This document shows, in pieces, positions 1 to 14,720 of a stretch of 64,000 bases of DNA (positions are counted from its first letter, which is position 1; each line of letters begins with the position of its first letter). The DNA lies in the NCBI GenBank assembly GCA_025642075.2, contig JAODUO010000192.1, positions 289,001 through 353,000 of the forward strand, read 5' to 3'. The stretch comes from Ridgeia piscesae. Taxonomy: Eukaryota; Annelida; Polychaeta; Sabellida; Siboglinidae. The notes below the pieces were generated by a model. That model saw only the letters and a list, made by a program, of their open reading frames with translations, was not told the DNA's origin and made no database searches. Both the position numbers and the translations under genes were made by a program.

Positions 1-303
1 TTAATATATTTTATTGATACGACTGTTCTATTTGATGCACTGTATCTTGGATAAAAAAGTATGTTATGAAAATGCATTATGCATCTAAAAATATAAAACA
101 ATATATATACGTTTAAAATAAAGCGCAGTGACTTAGTGACTAGATCGTCGAGTTGTCATACTGGTAGTTATTGCAGCGTGGCTGAGTGCTTCTAGCTAAG
201 TCGAGATTGTGTTCAATTGACCAGATGTGCCAGACAATGAAGCTTAAATCGTCTTGGGCAGTCCTTAAGACTTATGATATGTCACTGTGTGTGGAACAGC
301 AAG
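1..303 (+). other. Upstream non-coding sequence, probably intron
   Basis: AT-rich sequence with no supported exon or RNA gene. It contains neither a recognisable promoter nor a start codon context that would mark the 5' end of the gene. Confidence 0.5.
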
Positions 304-477
304 GTGGCTGAGAAGGAAGTCACGGAGGAGGAGCTCGACTGGCGAAGCAAGCTGAAGAAGGCAGACGCATCTGAACATGAGGCGATAGCGGAAGAACATG
401 GCTTCGATCTGAAGACTGTCGTATTTGAGACTGAACAGGAAGAAGCAATCAAGCGTGGCAGGGTGGACGTTGAAGAG
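304..477 (+). CDS. Candidate exon, charged linker with DWRSKL
   Basis: Open frame of 58 codons, Glu/Lys-rich (EKEVTEEELDWRSKLKKAD near the start, then EHEAIAEEHGFDLK and FETEQEEAIKRG). The end is a donor-like GAG|GTAGCC, phase 0, which agrees with the phase 0 starts of the exons at 1109 and 1739. The 3' splice site is uncertain: AG at 302-303 gives phase 0 (used here), AG at 298-299 would give phase 2. The DWRSKL stretch resembles the DFRxxL actin-binding motif known from myosin light chain kinase, with Trp for Phe; that is only a resemblance. No domain is recognised. Its place directly upstream of Ig exons suggests an interdomain linker of the giant protein. Confidence 0.5.
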
Positions 478-661
478 GTAGCCACTTACTTGACATATCC
501 ATTCTCTAGCAAATGTTATGCAGGCAGAACAAGTAAACATGCTTCGTCAGTGAGTGTTACTGAGAAGGCAATGTTCAAATGTCAATTGCAAAACATAATT
601 AATGGACATGATAGATTTGTTTTGGTTTAAAAAATGTATATTATAATACATATAATATATA

Positions 662-749
<88 letters not shown>

Positions 750-828
750 TTTCTATATTATATATATTATATTATATTAATTAACTTTTTAATCATAAAA
801 TATATAAAAACAATATGTAATTCATATA

Positions 829-863
<35 letters not shown>

Positions 864-1108
864 ATATATATATATATACTATGTATATATATGTATATTA
901 TATGTTGTTTTTAACTTTTTAATTCATATAATATGTATGTATGTATATATATGAATACACATACTGTTTTTAAAACATAGTATCAGAAATCGAGTAGTGG
1001 AAACCGAATGACTACAACATACTCTTCGTTTATCCATAACGCCACATAACATCTAGCACATGGTTGTTGTCGTAGGTTGATGCGCGCTCGCATGCATACA
1101 CGATGGAG
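478..1108 (+). other. Intron with (TA)n tracts
   Basis: Runs from the donor at 478 to the proposed acceptor at 1108. About half is low-complexity TA (650-747 and 830-950). Nothing else is recognisable. Confidence 0.5.
650..950. repeat. (TA)n microsatellite and TA-rich flank
   Basis: Nearly pure TA dinucleotide to 747, then TA-rich sequence with short interruptions (TCCTTTC, GATAT) to about 950. It lies in the first intron. Confidence 0.9.
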
Positions 1109-1270
1109 AGATGGGAACGCCCGGAGCTAGAGGCAATGCCGGAGAGGGAGAAGGAGGTAAAGGAAGAAGAGGTTGAAGCTATCGAGGAGAAGGGAAAGTA
1201 CCAAAGGGCAGTGAAGGAGACCCACGAGGAACAGGAGGAAGAACTGAAACTCAAAATTGTCAAAGCTAAG
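1109..1270 (+). CDS. Candidate exon, Glu/Lys-rich probable coiled coil
   Basis: 54 codons, phase 0 at both ends, ending in a good donor AAG|GTAAGA. The peptide begins RWERPELEAMPEREKEVK and ends EEELKLKIVKAK; about a third of residues are Glu and the rest are mostly Lys, Arg and Ala, compatible with a charged helix. The acceptor (ATGGAG|AGA) has a poor pyrimidine tract, so the start is uncertain. An ATG at 1103 in frame could instead be a translation start of a shorter isoform. It joins in frame to the Ig exon at 1739. No family is recognised. Confidence 0.55.
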
Positions 1271-1738
1271 GTAAGACATTTTGTATTATTCATTAATTTT
1301 AGTTCATTTTATATTTATATCAGCAGTTTAGAAGTGATTGTAACGTAAGTTGCAGTAACGACACTGCTAGTGGCACGTGGAATGTTAATGTATACGCATG
1401 TGCATACATACATACATACACGCACACAGTCACGCATGATACATGCACAAACGCACCCTCAAACCTAGTCATTAACGCACCTACAGACGCTATGTTAAAG
1501 GCGTAAATCACACGCCCATACCCACACCCACTCCCACACCCACACCCACACCCACACCCACACCCACACCCACACCCACACCCACACCCACACCCACAAC
1601 ACCCACACCTACACGCACACGTACACCACGCACACGTACACGCACACGTACACGTACACGCACACGCACACGCACACGCACACGCACACGTACACCTACC
1701 GTGATCTTGCTCTACTCGCTGATACGCTCCTTTTTCAG
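1271..1738 (+). other. Intron with CA-type satellites
   Basis: Contains a (CACCCA)n array at about 1515-1598 and (CACACG/CACGTA)n at about 1610-1695, ending 43 bases before the splice acceptor TTTTTCAG at 1738. No exon is seen. Confidence 0.8.
1515..1695. repeat. Hexanucleotide (CACCCA)n and (CACACG)n arrays
   Basis: Two neighbouring six-base satellites differing at one position. The second is interrupted by CACGTACACG units. They lie just upstream of the first Ig exon. Confidence 0.9.
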
Positions 1739-1997
1739 TTCGGGTTCACGAAGGAATTCCAGGACCAGGACATCGTGGAGAACGAGTTCGCCGTGTTCGA
1801 ATGCGAAGTCACTCACAAAAAGGTTCCCGTCATGTGGTACATAGACGACGTCGAGGTCGTGCCCAGCCCCAAGTACCAAGTGTTTGCTGAGGACTTCACT
1901 CACAAACTTGCCATCAACATGGCTAGGCCAGAGGATTGCTGTGAGGTGAAAGCCGTATTCCGGAAGGCCGTCATCACTGCAAAGTTACACGTCACCC
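1739..1997 (+). CDS. Ig domain exon (Ig1)
   Basis: I-set Ig domain of about 86 residues. The core is FECEV (strand B Cys), then VMWYIDD (strand C Trp). The usual D-x-A-x-Y-x-C block of strand F has degenerated to PEDCCEVKAVF. The exon starts in phase 0 after TTTTTCAG, because the linker exon before it ends in phase 0, and ends in phase 1 at ACC C|GTAAGT. This is where the gene switches to the phase 1 splicing used by nearly all later exons. Confidence 0.88.
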
Positions 1998-3275
<1,278 letters not shown>

Positions 3276-3560
3276 AGTCAGTGTGCACGCTCACACAGAC
3301 GCTTACGGACGTGTGTGTGAACACGGTGCCGACCGAGGATAGCATGGCAGTGTTTGTTTGCAAAGTCAGTCCTCCGTCAGCCGAAGTCCGTTGGTTTGTC
3401 GATGGCATTGACGTGTTTGCCAGCGACAAATACAGACTGTCGCACAACGACACCGATGGTATTCACCAGTTGGCTATTCATCACGTGACATACGCGGACG
3501 AGGGAGAGGTGTCCGTGAAGGCCGGTGGTGTCACATCCACGGCATATCTAACTGTGACAG
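3276..3560 (+). CDS. Ig domain exon (Ig2)
   Basis: 95 codons, phase 1-1, acceptor CTGCATGCAG and donor ACAG|GTTGGT. Core motifs are VFVCKVSPP, VRWFVDG and ADEGEVSVKAG; strand F lacks both Tyr and Cys. This exon is the branch point of the two predicted isoforms. Its phase 1 donor can join either the terminal exon at 3889 or the Ig exon at 9884 without a frame change. Confidence 0.9.
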
Positions 3561-3888
3561 GTTGGTATTTTGCAAATATGTTTACCTACGATGCGTGTTA
3601 AAACATACACCTTATTGTACGTTGAAAATATAATAATTGTTATTGATATGTTTCGACGGTAAAATTAAGTGTATCTCGTGTACGTAAATAATGCATCTTG
3701 GAAAAGTATACATCGTTTTATGTGTTACAAACTGTCATAACTTCGTATTATTCCATGAACGTTCACAATACCTGTTTCCGGATGCAAACAGAATGTAAAC
3801 TGACTATATTTGGAAATGTTGCCATTTCGAAGCCGTCACATTTCGTAACTACAAGACTGCATAATAATTTGACCCATTTCTTGTACAG
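3561..3888 (+). other. Intron (short-isoform route)
   Basis: 328 bases ending in a good acceptor CCCATTTCTTGTACAG. No repeat or exon is seen. Confidence 0.8.
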
Positions 3889-6734
3889 ATGCATCGCCTT
3901 CACGGAGGAGAGGGTACACCTCTGACAAGTACACGACCCGTCTTTACAACCGTGAGAAGGCAACAGAAATTGTCTACCATGTAACCACACAAGCGTCACA
4001 CATTGACAGCCAAATAGAAAATCCGAAGAAAGCGGCATTAACCGAAGACTATGACAGCGGTTTTTCTGCAGATAGTCTACCTAGGTCCATTGAACTAAAC
4101 TCAGGTTCTAATTTTGAATCTTTTGACCCATTCACTCCTATGGTTCTTGCGTGGACACTTCCTAATGTGGCCGGTGAATCGTCAATAGAAGATATTGTCA
4201 GTGAAAGGGTTAAAGAAAAATTCCAGCGTTCATTGCATGACAGTAAAAGCAGGTCAGCGGAGAGCGGTTCGGGTGAGACGAAGACATATCAATTTGACAT
4301 GGAGGGTAGGGTGGGCAGTGGGGGTGATGGTGACGTCAGGCCACGTCATCGGGTCGGCTCACAAACTGCGCATGATGCGGAATCAAGCGAGACAGAAATG
4401 CCCAATTCCACTACGTCGAGTATCCGCGGCAGCTCAACGGACGTGTGGACCTCCTCGTCGGACCATTCCGCGACCGAGAGCGAGACGGAGAATGAAGACA
4501 CGACCAGTCAACGCAGTACGGCAACGTCCGGTTCGACAGAAGAGGAGTGGTCGTACTATGTCGAGGCGGCTGAATCGAAGGTGGAACCTGAGCCGGACGA
4601 CAGAGGATACATTGACGTGGAGGAGGACAGAGTCGTTGACGAGTTCAGGTGGATGATCAGAAATGTGCGGATGTCGCAGCCGGAAACGATACTGGAGGAA
4701 GCGGAGCAACCGGAAACTCTCTCGGCGGTCTGGAGTCAGTTGAAACTTGATGAACGTTTCACGGAGACGAAACATGAACAGCAGATCGAGGAGTGCGACC
4801 AGGACTCACCTAGGACCGTCGTCATGGCCAAAGACCAGCCGGAGATTGTTCTTGAAGTACCCGCTAAAGACGTCGACATAGTGCGTGATATTCGTACCGT
4901 ACGCGGTGGTGTAGTTGGCGACGACGACAGAAATGTAGATGGTAGCTTAGCAGAAGTAAAGCAAACAGCACATGGTACGCCAGAAATCTTTGAAACCGTG
5001 GTGAACAAGCCGGATAACACCAAGACGATGGAGAATACAGAAGCATCTTCCGCACAACTTGAATCGAATGAACATGAAGTGACATGTATTACGACGGTGT
5101 ATACACTGGAGAAACAAGCAGATACCAAAGTGACTACAAAACGACGACGCAGGCATCGTGATACAAAGAGCTCTCAAATTGACCCCGATACAGCAGAAAT
5201 GTCAACGTTCTTGTCTGGAGATAGTTCTTGTGATCGTCCCGGACAACGACTACATGACAAGCCGACTGCTTCTGGAGATTGGCGGCCGTGTGAGGTCAAA
5301 CAGAAAATACCATCTTTGCAACCAGATGAGAGAGGAGATCATGCAGGACAGACACTGTTTGAGAGCACTCAGATGAAAGTTACAAACACTGACATTTGTT
5401 ATACTAGTCGCGCTCAAACCAGCTACCACAGTTTGCTTAGACACTTGTCACTGGAGGATTTGCCTGTGACGACAGGAACACTGAAGAAAGAATCGTCGAC
5501 TGATACAGAGGATTATCTGTCTCCAGAGAGAAGTAGTGCTAACAAGCCGAGGAAAAGGAAACGGCCGCATTCAGCTCCTGCCAATGTATGTGACAGGACG
5601 AGAACGCCTCACAGCACGGCAGCTGGCACGGCTTTATCTGGCGGAAATGAAGTAACTGGAATGGATAAATCAAAGTTAGTAACCGGACTGGATCATTCCA
5701 GTGAAGCAATGTTGTATGCAGTAGAAACAGATGCGGTCACGGGCTCAGCGGAACAGGAGACAGTTGTATTGACAGGCGATCCACTGAAGATGGCCTCATT
5801 GCAGGAGACCTTACACATGTACCTTGAATCTCAGAGAGCGACACCAGAAAGCCCTGTCAACGTGTCTCCTCCTGTAGAATCTCAGCCGTCGCCTACCGCG
5901 GGGACACCGCCGTCTGAATCTCTTCCACTGCCCGTGAATTTTGCCGCATACAGAGAAGTGACACCAGAAGAGAAGTGCATCGCATACGCCCTCGCCACCA
6001 GTCAGTTGGACAGCTCCACGGACACATACAAGGAGACGTGCTCTGTGCCGGCCGGCCAGACCCGTCTCGAGTGGGTGATCACGGAGGGCACGCCGTTCCA
6101 GGTAAACCGGATGATGTCCGGCGGAGCACAAGTTTTTGGTGAATCGCCCAATCTGCCCTTCCTCGTGGAGAGCAGCACGGACAAGATGAAGTCAGCGCCG
6201 CTTGACACCGACTACGACAGCGTCTCCTCTGTTAGCTCCTTCTCCCACTCGACCTCGTCTGCGGAGTCTGTTCGGGAGAGAAGCAACACCGATCTGTCGA
6301 TCTATTCGGACCCGTCGGACATCCGAAGCGAGGAGCCCGTAGAGGTGGCACGAGTGCCGTCGTATCTTAGCTTCGGCTCGCCTTCAGCGGCAATCGCGGT
6401 GAGCAACCAGCGACAGAATCTATACCAGGCGACCGCTACATGCTTCAGTGCAGCGTTTCTGCCGAAGAAGTCGCGCCACTCCGCATCGGATGACGAGCTC
6501 TATCCATCATTTATCGGGGCAAATCTTTCTGATAGGGGTCCTAGGGTACGAAAGGCAGGCCGGAAGGTGACGCGGACCCGGTCTTTCTCTCCGGTATCTG
6601 GTTTGGGTCAGAGGGCTAGCAAGGATGCTGTACGGCGACGCATCATTGGACCGAATGCGTCAGGTGCCCGACCTAAAAGTGCCGATTGTGAAGCCCTCTT
6701 TACGCTGGATTACAATTCTCATTCCCAGAAATGA
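3889..6734 (+). CDS. Large terminal exon, novex-3-like C terminus of a short isoform
   Basis: After a good acceptor, the frame set by Ig2 (phase 1, GAT codon) stays open for 948 codons and ends at TGA 6732-6734. No Ig, FN3 or enzymatic domain is recognised. The protein is Ser/Thr/Glu-rich and looks disordered. It has an acidic N-terminal third, basic clusters KRRRRHRD (about 5139-5162) and PRKRKRPHSAP (about 5548-5577), and a basic tail with TRTRSFSPVSG. No donor in the right phase was found near its end, and the next exon (9884) is again phase 1, so this reads as an alternative last exon that the long isoform skips. Vertebrate titin has a comparable large alternative terminal exon (novex-3); that is an architectural parallel and no sequence homology is claimed. 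Alternative: this is the true end of one gene, and a second gene whose 5' exons I cannot see starts before 9884. Confidence 0.85.
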
Positions 6735-7860
6735 GATTCGATAATTTGTTCATGAGTGTACCTGTATGACAGGAGGTATTAGTCGTTGTAATGAGCAAAT
6801 ATTCATGAATACATATGCAGCAGTACATGTGGATGTTCACAATTATCCATTATAATGTATTCTCTAATTGGGCGATTAGGTGCTGAGTAGATGTCCAGTG
6901 TAAAATGAAGTATTTTGGTAGCCATCGTTGATTATCAGCAGATGCTATTCGTTTGTCACGTGTATAGTTATGCTACCGTGACATTTCTTTATTTTCTGAA
7001 TAGCTGTGTTTTAGTAGCACTAACATTGACCGGTTTGCTGTGGTACAGGGTCTCGTTATATCCCAGTGTTTTACCTGTTAATGCGATTAATGTTGATTTT
7101 ACATATGATTATTTTAATTGGCTTGTTATTACACTGTAGCGTAAGGAATAGGTGTAACAATTGACTACATTTGATAAGGTGTACACTGTCTCGTATTTAA
7201 TGTAACACCATTACCAAGGGTGCTTGCTATATATTGGTTGAATTGTTTATATAGAATTTATAAAATAATGTCAGCCGGATGATCATAGCAAGTTTGTTTA
7301 TTGATACATTCCATGTTTATTTTCTAGAACTCTTACATAGTTTTGTAACTTTTGTAGACATGACATTATACACATATTGTGTTTAGAAACTTGTCTTTTG
7401 TTTAATGTTCAGAACGACATTCAACATATGAATGTTTCTTTTGAGAATTATTGAATCATTTGGTTGTGAGCGTGTCTTTTGCAGTATAGATGCGTTTAAA
7501 AAGTATTAGGCAATGCGTGCTTTCAGGTTATGATGAAGATAAATGCTGCGTTTGTTGTTGTTTATTCGTTTTATACCAATCATTTAGTAAAATGTTCAAA
7601 CACACGAACAAGGGATGATTCTCATGTAGTATTACTTGTCTGTTTTATATAGAGAACTGCACGTTTGTAATCATTCACTGAATTTAGGAAGAGCCAGTGT
7701 TAACATATAACATTTGGATTATTAATGCGTATAATGCCTTGCTCAATTCACGGTATGTCACTAATCAGATGAATAATACAAATGCCAATCAATTTTGCAT
7801 AGAAAGTTGTCATAGCTTCACTATTATGCAGAATAAATTGTTTACAATTGTATTTTGTGT
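6735..7860 (+). other. Probable 3'UTR of the short isoform
   Basis: AT-rich, stop-dense sequence directly after the TGA, with an AATAAA at 7832. No open frame of note. The true cleavage site is unknown. Confidence 0.55.
7832..7837 (+). terminator. Candidate polyadenylation signal AATAAA
   Basis: First clear canonical AATAAA on the plus strand after the stop at 6734, about 1.1 kb downstream. T-rich and GT-rich sequence (ATTGTATTTTGTGTTTTGTAAC) follows within 40 bases, as expected for a downstream element. Confidence 0.45.
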
Positions 7861-9883
<2,023 letters not shown>

Positions 9884-10165
9884 CTCTACCGTTCAAGTTC
9901 GTTGAGCCGCTGACCGACACGACTGTCACCGTCGGTGACACCGTCACGCTCTCCTGCAAAGTGAGCAAGAAGGGAGCGAAGATCCAGTGGTTCAAGGACG
10001 GCAAGAAGCTGGAGCGAAGCAAGAGTGTCGAGATCCTCAGTGAAGGACTTGTGCAAATGCTGCGTCTACACAACGTCTCGAAGCCCGTCGACGTCGCCTC
10101 TTACAGCTGCACGCTGAAGAAAGGAGAGGAGGCGGACGAAACCTCGTGTTCCCTTGCGATTGAAG
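9884..10165 (+). CDS. Ig domain exon (Ig3, first of the 15-Ig tandem)
   Basis: 94 codons, phase 1-1. It opens LPFKFVEPLTDTTVTVGD, then LSCKVSKKG (strand B Cys), IQWFKDGKKL (Trp), and VASYSCTLKKG, so both core Cys are present. Acceptor GATCCAG, donor GAAG|GTAGGC. It starts the long run of one-domain exons that lacks FN3 domains, the arrangement of the extensible tandem-Ig part of titin. Confidence 0.92.
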
Positions 10166-10704
10166 GTAGGCATTTGATCGGTATTGCTTCGTTTCCCCAG
10201 ACCCTGTATTCGCCTCCCCAATGGCTGTTTCCACTGTTACATTCTGCATTTAACGATGTTGCCATCTACCTATCAACCTCACCTACAAGCCGCCACCTGA
10301 AGTAATGTTTTAAATCCTGTTTGCGATATCAATTATATTGACGGCTGTGCCAATACTCATTGTATACCTGTCATTATATTTTAAATCCTGACTTAAATCA
10401 ATGATATTGACGATTGTGCCAATGATCATTGTATATTTGTCTTTATAGCAATCGTGATTACGGTACCAGTGGTATTGATCGTTAGTCAAATAATCACTAC
10501 GTATACAAGTTATAATTAGAGAAACCCTATTTACGGTATCAATGATATTGACGAATGTGTCAATAGTCATTGTATACCTGTCACCATACCACAACATGTT
10601 TGAATCCTGATTATGATATCAATGATGTTGACGATTACGTCGCAAACGATCATTGCATATCTTTCCCTAGCTTCTGCCTCTACCTCCCCAACCAATCTTT
10701 CCAG
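10166..10704 (+). other. Intron with degenerate tandem repeat
   Basis: Contains several decayed copies of a roughly 80-100 base unit (see repeat at 10306-10665). No exon is seen. Confidence 0.8.
10306..10665. repeat. Degenerate tandem repeat with ATCAATGATATTGACGA core
   Basis: At least four imperfect units carry AAATCCTG, then ATCAATxATATTGACGxxTGTGxCAAT, then CATTGTATAxCTGTC. Spacing between units varies. TATTGAC and GTCAATA-type segments make weak inverted repeats inside each unit. Confidence 0.65.
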
Positions 10705-10971
10705 ATGAGGCCGTTGACTTCACCGTTCCCCTGTCTGATCAAACCGCCCCCACCTATAAAGACGCAACCTTCACGTGTGAGATGACTAAGCCTGGTGCTC
10801 AGGTCACGTGGTATAAGGACGGAGAGGAGTTAACGACGAATGACAAGTACGAGATCGTGAGTGACGGTGTCACTCAGCGACTCACCATCCACGAGTGTGT
10901 GCCCGACGATATTGCCGAGTACACGGTCAAATGTGGCCCAAACACCAGCTCGGCCAAGTTGATTCTCGACG
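10705..10971 (+). CDS. Ig domain exon (Ig4)
   Basis: 89 codons, phase 1-1. Motifs are EAVDFTVPLSDQT, FTCEMTKPGAQVTWYKDGEE and IAEYTVKCG, with the second Cys shifted two residues after the usual place. Acceptor CTTTCCAG, donor GACG|GTACGA. Confidence 0.92.
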
Positions 10972-11541
10972 GTACGAGTATGGAACAATTGCATGCCAAC
11001 CTTCGCAACCTGTTGTGTTCCCTGTGGTGTTCTACTTTGTTCTTTGCTATTTGTTCAGGTTGTACCATTTGACATACCACTACGTGTAACTCACGCAACG
11101 TAGTGCTGTTTCGTGTTAATGTTATTTAGTGCCGTTGTCATTTAATATTATGTTCATTTGGTGAATGTTTAACGTGACTGGATGTTTGCCATCAAAAGTT
11201 TTATTTTTATTTGCAAAAACCGATTGCGCGTTACGTTATTTTATTTATTCCAAAACTTGGTAAACATTATGGTATAGGTACATTTGTAACGCCATTTTAA
11301 TTTGTTATGTGTTAACGGTTTTGTCTTTCCATGATGAATCTAAACATGTTCCGATATTGAGACAATAACTGGATCAACCCAATTGTTTTGATTTTATTAC
11401 TATCCCTCAGCGTCTGCAAAGTAACACTAGCAACGATGGCTACTTTATTCACAGTTCGCGATATTTATATGGATGACCATTAAAGGAACCAAATGCAGCA
11501 TCGTGATTTTTAAGCACTTTTTCCTCATATTCAATCTTCAG
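10972..11541 (+). other. Intron
   Basis: AT-rich; nothing recognisable. Confidence 0.8.
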
Positions 11542-11808
11542 AGCCAGACATCGGTTTCTCGAAGCTGCTGAAGGAGACAGAGGCCATAGAAGGACAGTCG
11601 GTCATGTTGGAGTGCAAGTTGACGAGACCTGACGCCAAGGTCACGTGGTACAAGGACGGCAAGGAGATCGTTCCGGACGACGGCCACGAGATCATTGTCG
11701 ATAACAGTTGGCACCGTCTCAAGATCCCGGCTTGTGTCCTTGATGACGAGGCGGAATATTCCGTTGTCGTCGGTGGTGAGACGTCGCGGGCCATGCTCTG
11801 GGTTGAAG
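11542..11808 (+). CDS. Ig domain exon (Ig5)
   Basis: 89 codons, phase 1-1. Motifs are PDIGFSKLLKETEAIEG, LECKLTRPDAKVTWYKDGKE and EAEYSVVVGG (no strand F Cys). Acceptor TCTTCAG, donor GAAG|GTACGT. Confidence 0.92.
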
Positions 11809-12498
11809 GTACGTGCCTTGGGAATTTCGGTCAATCGTGGTACGTGTGCCAGCCATGCAGTATTGTCGTAACCACCCCCATGCGTATACCCACCTCGCAA
11901 ATGTGGCAAACGTTTGACTTTAGGATAGCCTTATAACGACTGTGCAGTGGCATTTCTACCGTGTACGCTCTACTTGGCAAATTAATCGATCGTACAATTG
12001 GAAACATTGTCGATTTAAGAATCAGAGCACGATATGCTTAAATCGCTACACCATGTGCTTATATATTATACGTTCCTTATTCGTGTTTGTATAAGCGTTC
12101 ATACGTGTTACATTAATACTAAGGAATGCTTAATGGAACGCAACACGGGCGTCATTTGCCACTGCGCAGTTCAACGTCTGTGGCGGTTGAGATTGAACCT
12201 CAGCGTGTTTAACCCCGTGTGTTATATCAAAGTTTGTTCAGCCTTGATACTGTTAATAACAATGTTAATAACATCTACACACTATAGATGATGATGAGTA
12301 ATGTTGTTTGTGTTGTGGAAATACAACTCTGACGACGCTGGTAGGTTGGTTGAGTTGGGTGGTGTGATTACCTGTTGATAGGATTGTATACGTTTTGTTT
12401 CATCCTGTAGACTTGTCCTTTTCACGTAGATTACAATAGTTTGCTCTTTTCTGTAGGTCTATTTTGAATGCGTAGTTTGTGAGAGAAAAAAAGAAAAA

Positions 12499-12546
<48 letters not shown>

Positions 12547-12927
12547 AGTTGGTTTTAATCGAAAGAACAGCGATTGTCGGTACATTTCATAACAGTACAA
12601 CACTACTATTTATATATTTTCAAATGCATTTCAATTTTTTTAGCTATTAATAGAAAATCTATATATATATATTCTAAGGATATATGATTTTGAAGAAACA
12701 TGAACATCAAAGAAACTTATGTTTGTACAAAGTTGTTTATACCTTTTTTAATATAATGTGCAGGCCAAAATTCCATCTCAACATTTCTTAATGATTGCAG
12801 AAAAGGTAGTTACAACTGAAAAAGTTGCTCGACGTAACATAATTATTTTCGATAGTTATATAGATGGACATGCTGTGTTTCCTTGCATGCTTCACCGGGA
12901 GTGTGTTTGTTGTTTTACCCCTTCCAG
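11809..12927 (+). other. Intron with (A)n(TA)n
   Basis: 1.1 kb. A run of A followed by (TA)n lies at 12486-12542. No exon is seen. Confidence 0.8.
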
Positions 12928-13203
12928 AAACCCCTGTCGGCTTTACTGTCCCCCTTCAAGATGTCACGACGGCAATTGAAGGTGACACGGTCAAACTTGA
13001 GTGTGACGTTTCCACCGCGGGTCTTCCTGACACTTGGTATAAAGACGATTTTGAAATCCTGCACAAAGACGACGATAAATACGATGTGGCGGTAGATGAC
13101 ACAAAGCATGCTTTGACAATTCACGACGTAGTGCCTGAGGATCAGGCCGAATATACGGTCGAAGTGGCTGGCGAAAGGTCGTCAACAGTATTGCTTGTGG
13201 AAG
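12928..13203 (+). CDS. Ig domain exon (Ig6)
   Basis: 92 codons, phase 1-1. Motifs are TPVGFTVPLQDVTTAIEG, LECDVSTAG, DTWYKDDFE and QAEYTVEVAG. It is slightly longer than its neighbours because of an Asp-rich C'-D loop (HKDDDKYD). Acceptor CCCCTTCCAG, donor GAAG|GTGTGT. Confidence 0.92.
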
Positions 13204-13757
13204 GTGTGTACCGACCCAAGACAGCACTGCCGTCTTGACAATTCTTCAAAAAGTCTTCTTCTTTCAAAATGAATCCTTCAAAAACAGTTGTTGTTCAATC
13301 GGAAAATTGGATGATGTCAAGTGACCAAAAGATATGTTCGGTATTGACGGGGTGCGGAGATACTGTATAAACATCTCATGATTTCCTTTGTTTTTAATAG
13401 TATAGATGTTTAAATCAGTTTGATAGAGATTTGAGTTTGATTTTGCATGCTAGGACTGTTATTGCAACATTTTTCTGTGTTATTCTCCTACCCCCTAGTT
13501 TTAAATACGATAGTTCCGCTAAAGATTAAATTCTTACCGTCACCACAGTCTACGCATTGTGTAAAAGGTAAGAGAGAGTGTGTGTGATCATATTCGTGCA
13601 ATTCACGTAATAATATAATGTGTTTTATTGTGTTTGAGACTGCAATAACTCACCTATTGTATTTGTCTCAAATGTACCTTACCTTACCTCGTTTCATCAC
13701 TAATGTTGCGTGCGTTTGTGTTTGTGTTTGCCCTAACATCCTCGCTGTCTCCCACAG
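13204..13757 (+). other. Intron
   Basis: No repeat, exon or RNA gene recognised. Confidence 0.8.
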
Positions 13758-14024
13758 AATGTCCTCTCACTTTCGTACAACCTTTGGCTGACACTTCCGT
13801 CACGGAAGACGAACCGGCCGTGTTGGAGTGTCGCCTTTCGAGGCCAGTCAAACAGTTAAACTGGTATAAAAATGGAGAGGAAATCGTCCCCAGTGAAACA
13901 GTGCAGATCATCGCTGACTTTGATGTTCACAAACTGGTCGTTAGTCGGGCCCAGTTTGACGACGCGGCGGAGTATACGGTCGTCGCTGGCGATCAGACAT
14001 CGCAAGCAAAATTGGCAATTGAAG
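13758..14024 (+). CDS. Ig domain exon (Ig7)
   Basis: 89 codons, phase 1-1. Motifs are CPLTFVQPLADTSVTEDE, LECRLSRPVKQLNWYKNGEE and AAEYTVVAGD. Acceptor TCTCCCACAG, donor GAAG|GTAGAG. Confidence 0.92.
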
Positions 14025-14453
14025 GTAGAGAAGCTACCGTAGATGTAGTACCTGGAGAAGTTACCTGTATTGTTTACACCTGTTATGTGTTTTTACGTGT
14101 GTTATATCTAGCGATAATTCGAACGACAGTTGTTTGGAATGTAACTCTTAATAAGGCTAGTGATGGCTGGCAGCAGCTATGTACATTTAACAATAGTTTG
14201 CAGTAGGTAATAAATACAAAACTTACTATCATTTGATGTAATTACTTTTAATACATATTTTAATATTACGTGAGGCGAACAAGATGCATATATTGGGTAT
14301 ATACTAGAAACAGCGCAAATGCCTTTATGCAGCACAGATATATCAAACGTGCCGGTATGATGGAATATAGTATCATTGTTAGCACGAAAATTGTGTGCAA
14401 TTGGTGCTGGTGCTGTTCAATATTTCAACGATCGTGACATGTCTACCTTTCAG
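14025..14453 (+). other. Intron
   Basis: AT-rich; nothing recognisable. Confidence 0.8.
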
Positions 14454-14720
14454 CCGCCCCTCTGAGAATAGTGAAGGCTCCAAAGGACATCAATTGCATG
14501 GAGCATCAAGAGGCGACCTTCAGTTGCCAACTGAGCAAGGCTGGAGCCAGCGTCAAGTGGCTGAAGAACGGCGAAGAGCTGACGAGTGGAGACAAGTACG
14601 AGATCAGCTCGGCGGATGCCTGCTGCACGCTGAAGGTGCGGGATGCCACCGTGGACGAGTCTGCCGAATACACCGTCGTCGCAGGTGACGTCAGCGCCAA
14701 GGCAACACTCACCGTTGACC
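14454..14720 (+). CDS. Ig domain exon (Ig8)
   Basis: 89 codons, phase 1-1. Motifs are APLRIVKAPKDINCMEHQE, FSCQLSKAGASVKWLKNGEE and SAEYTVVAGD. Strand A reads RIVKAPKD, unlike the F-x-x-P-L pattern of its neighbours. Acceptor CTTTCAG, donor GACC|GTGAGT. Confidence 0.92.

Noticed and set aside
6099..6104. Donor-like CAG|GTAAAC inside the large terminal exon
   Set aside because: It would leave phase 0 whereas the next exons need phase 1, and the open frame continues for 630 more bases.
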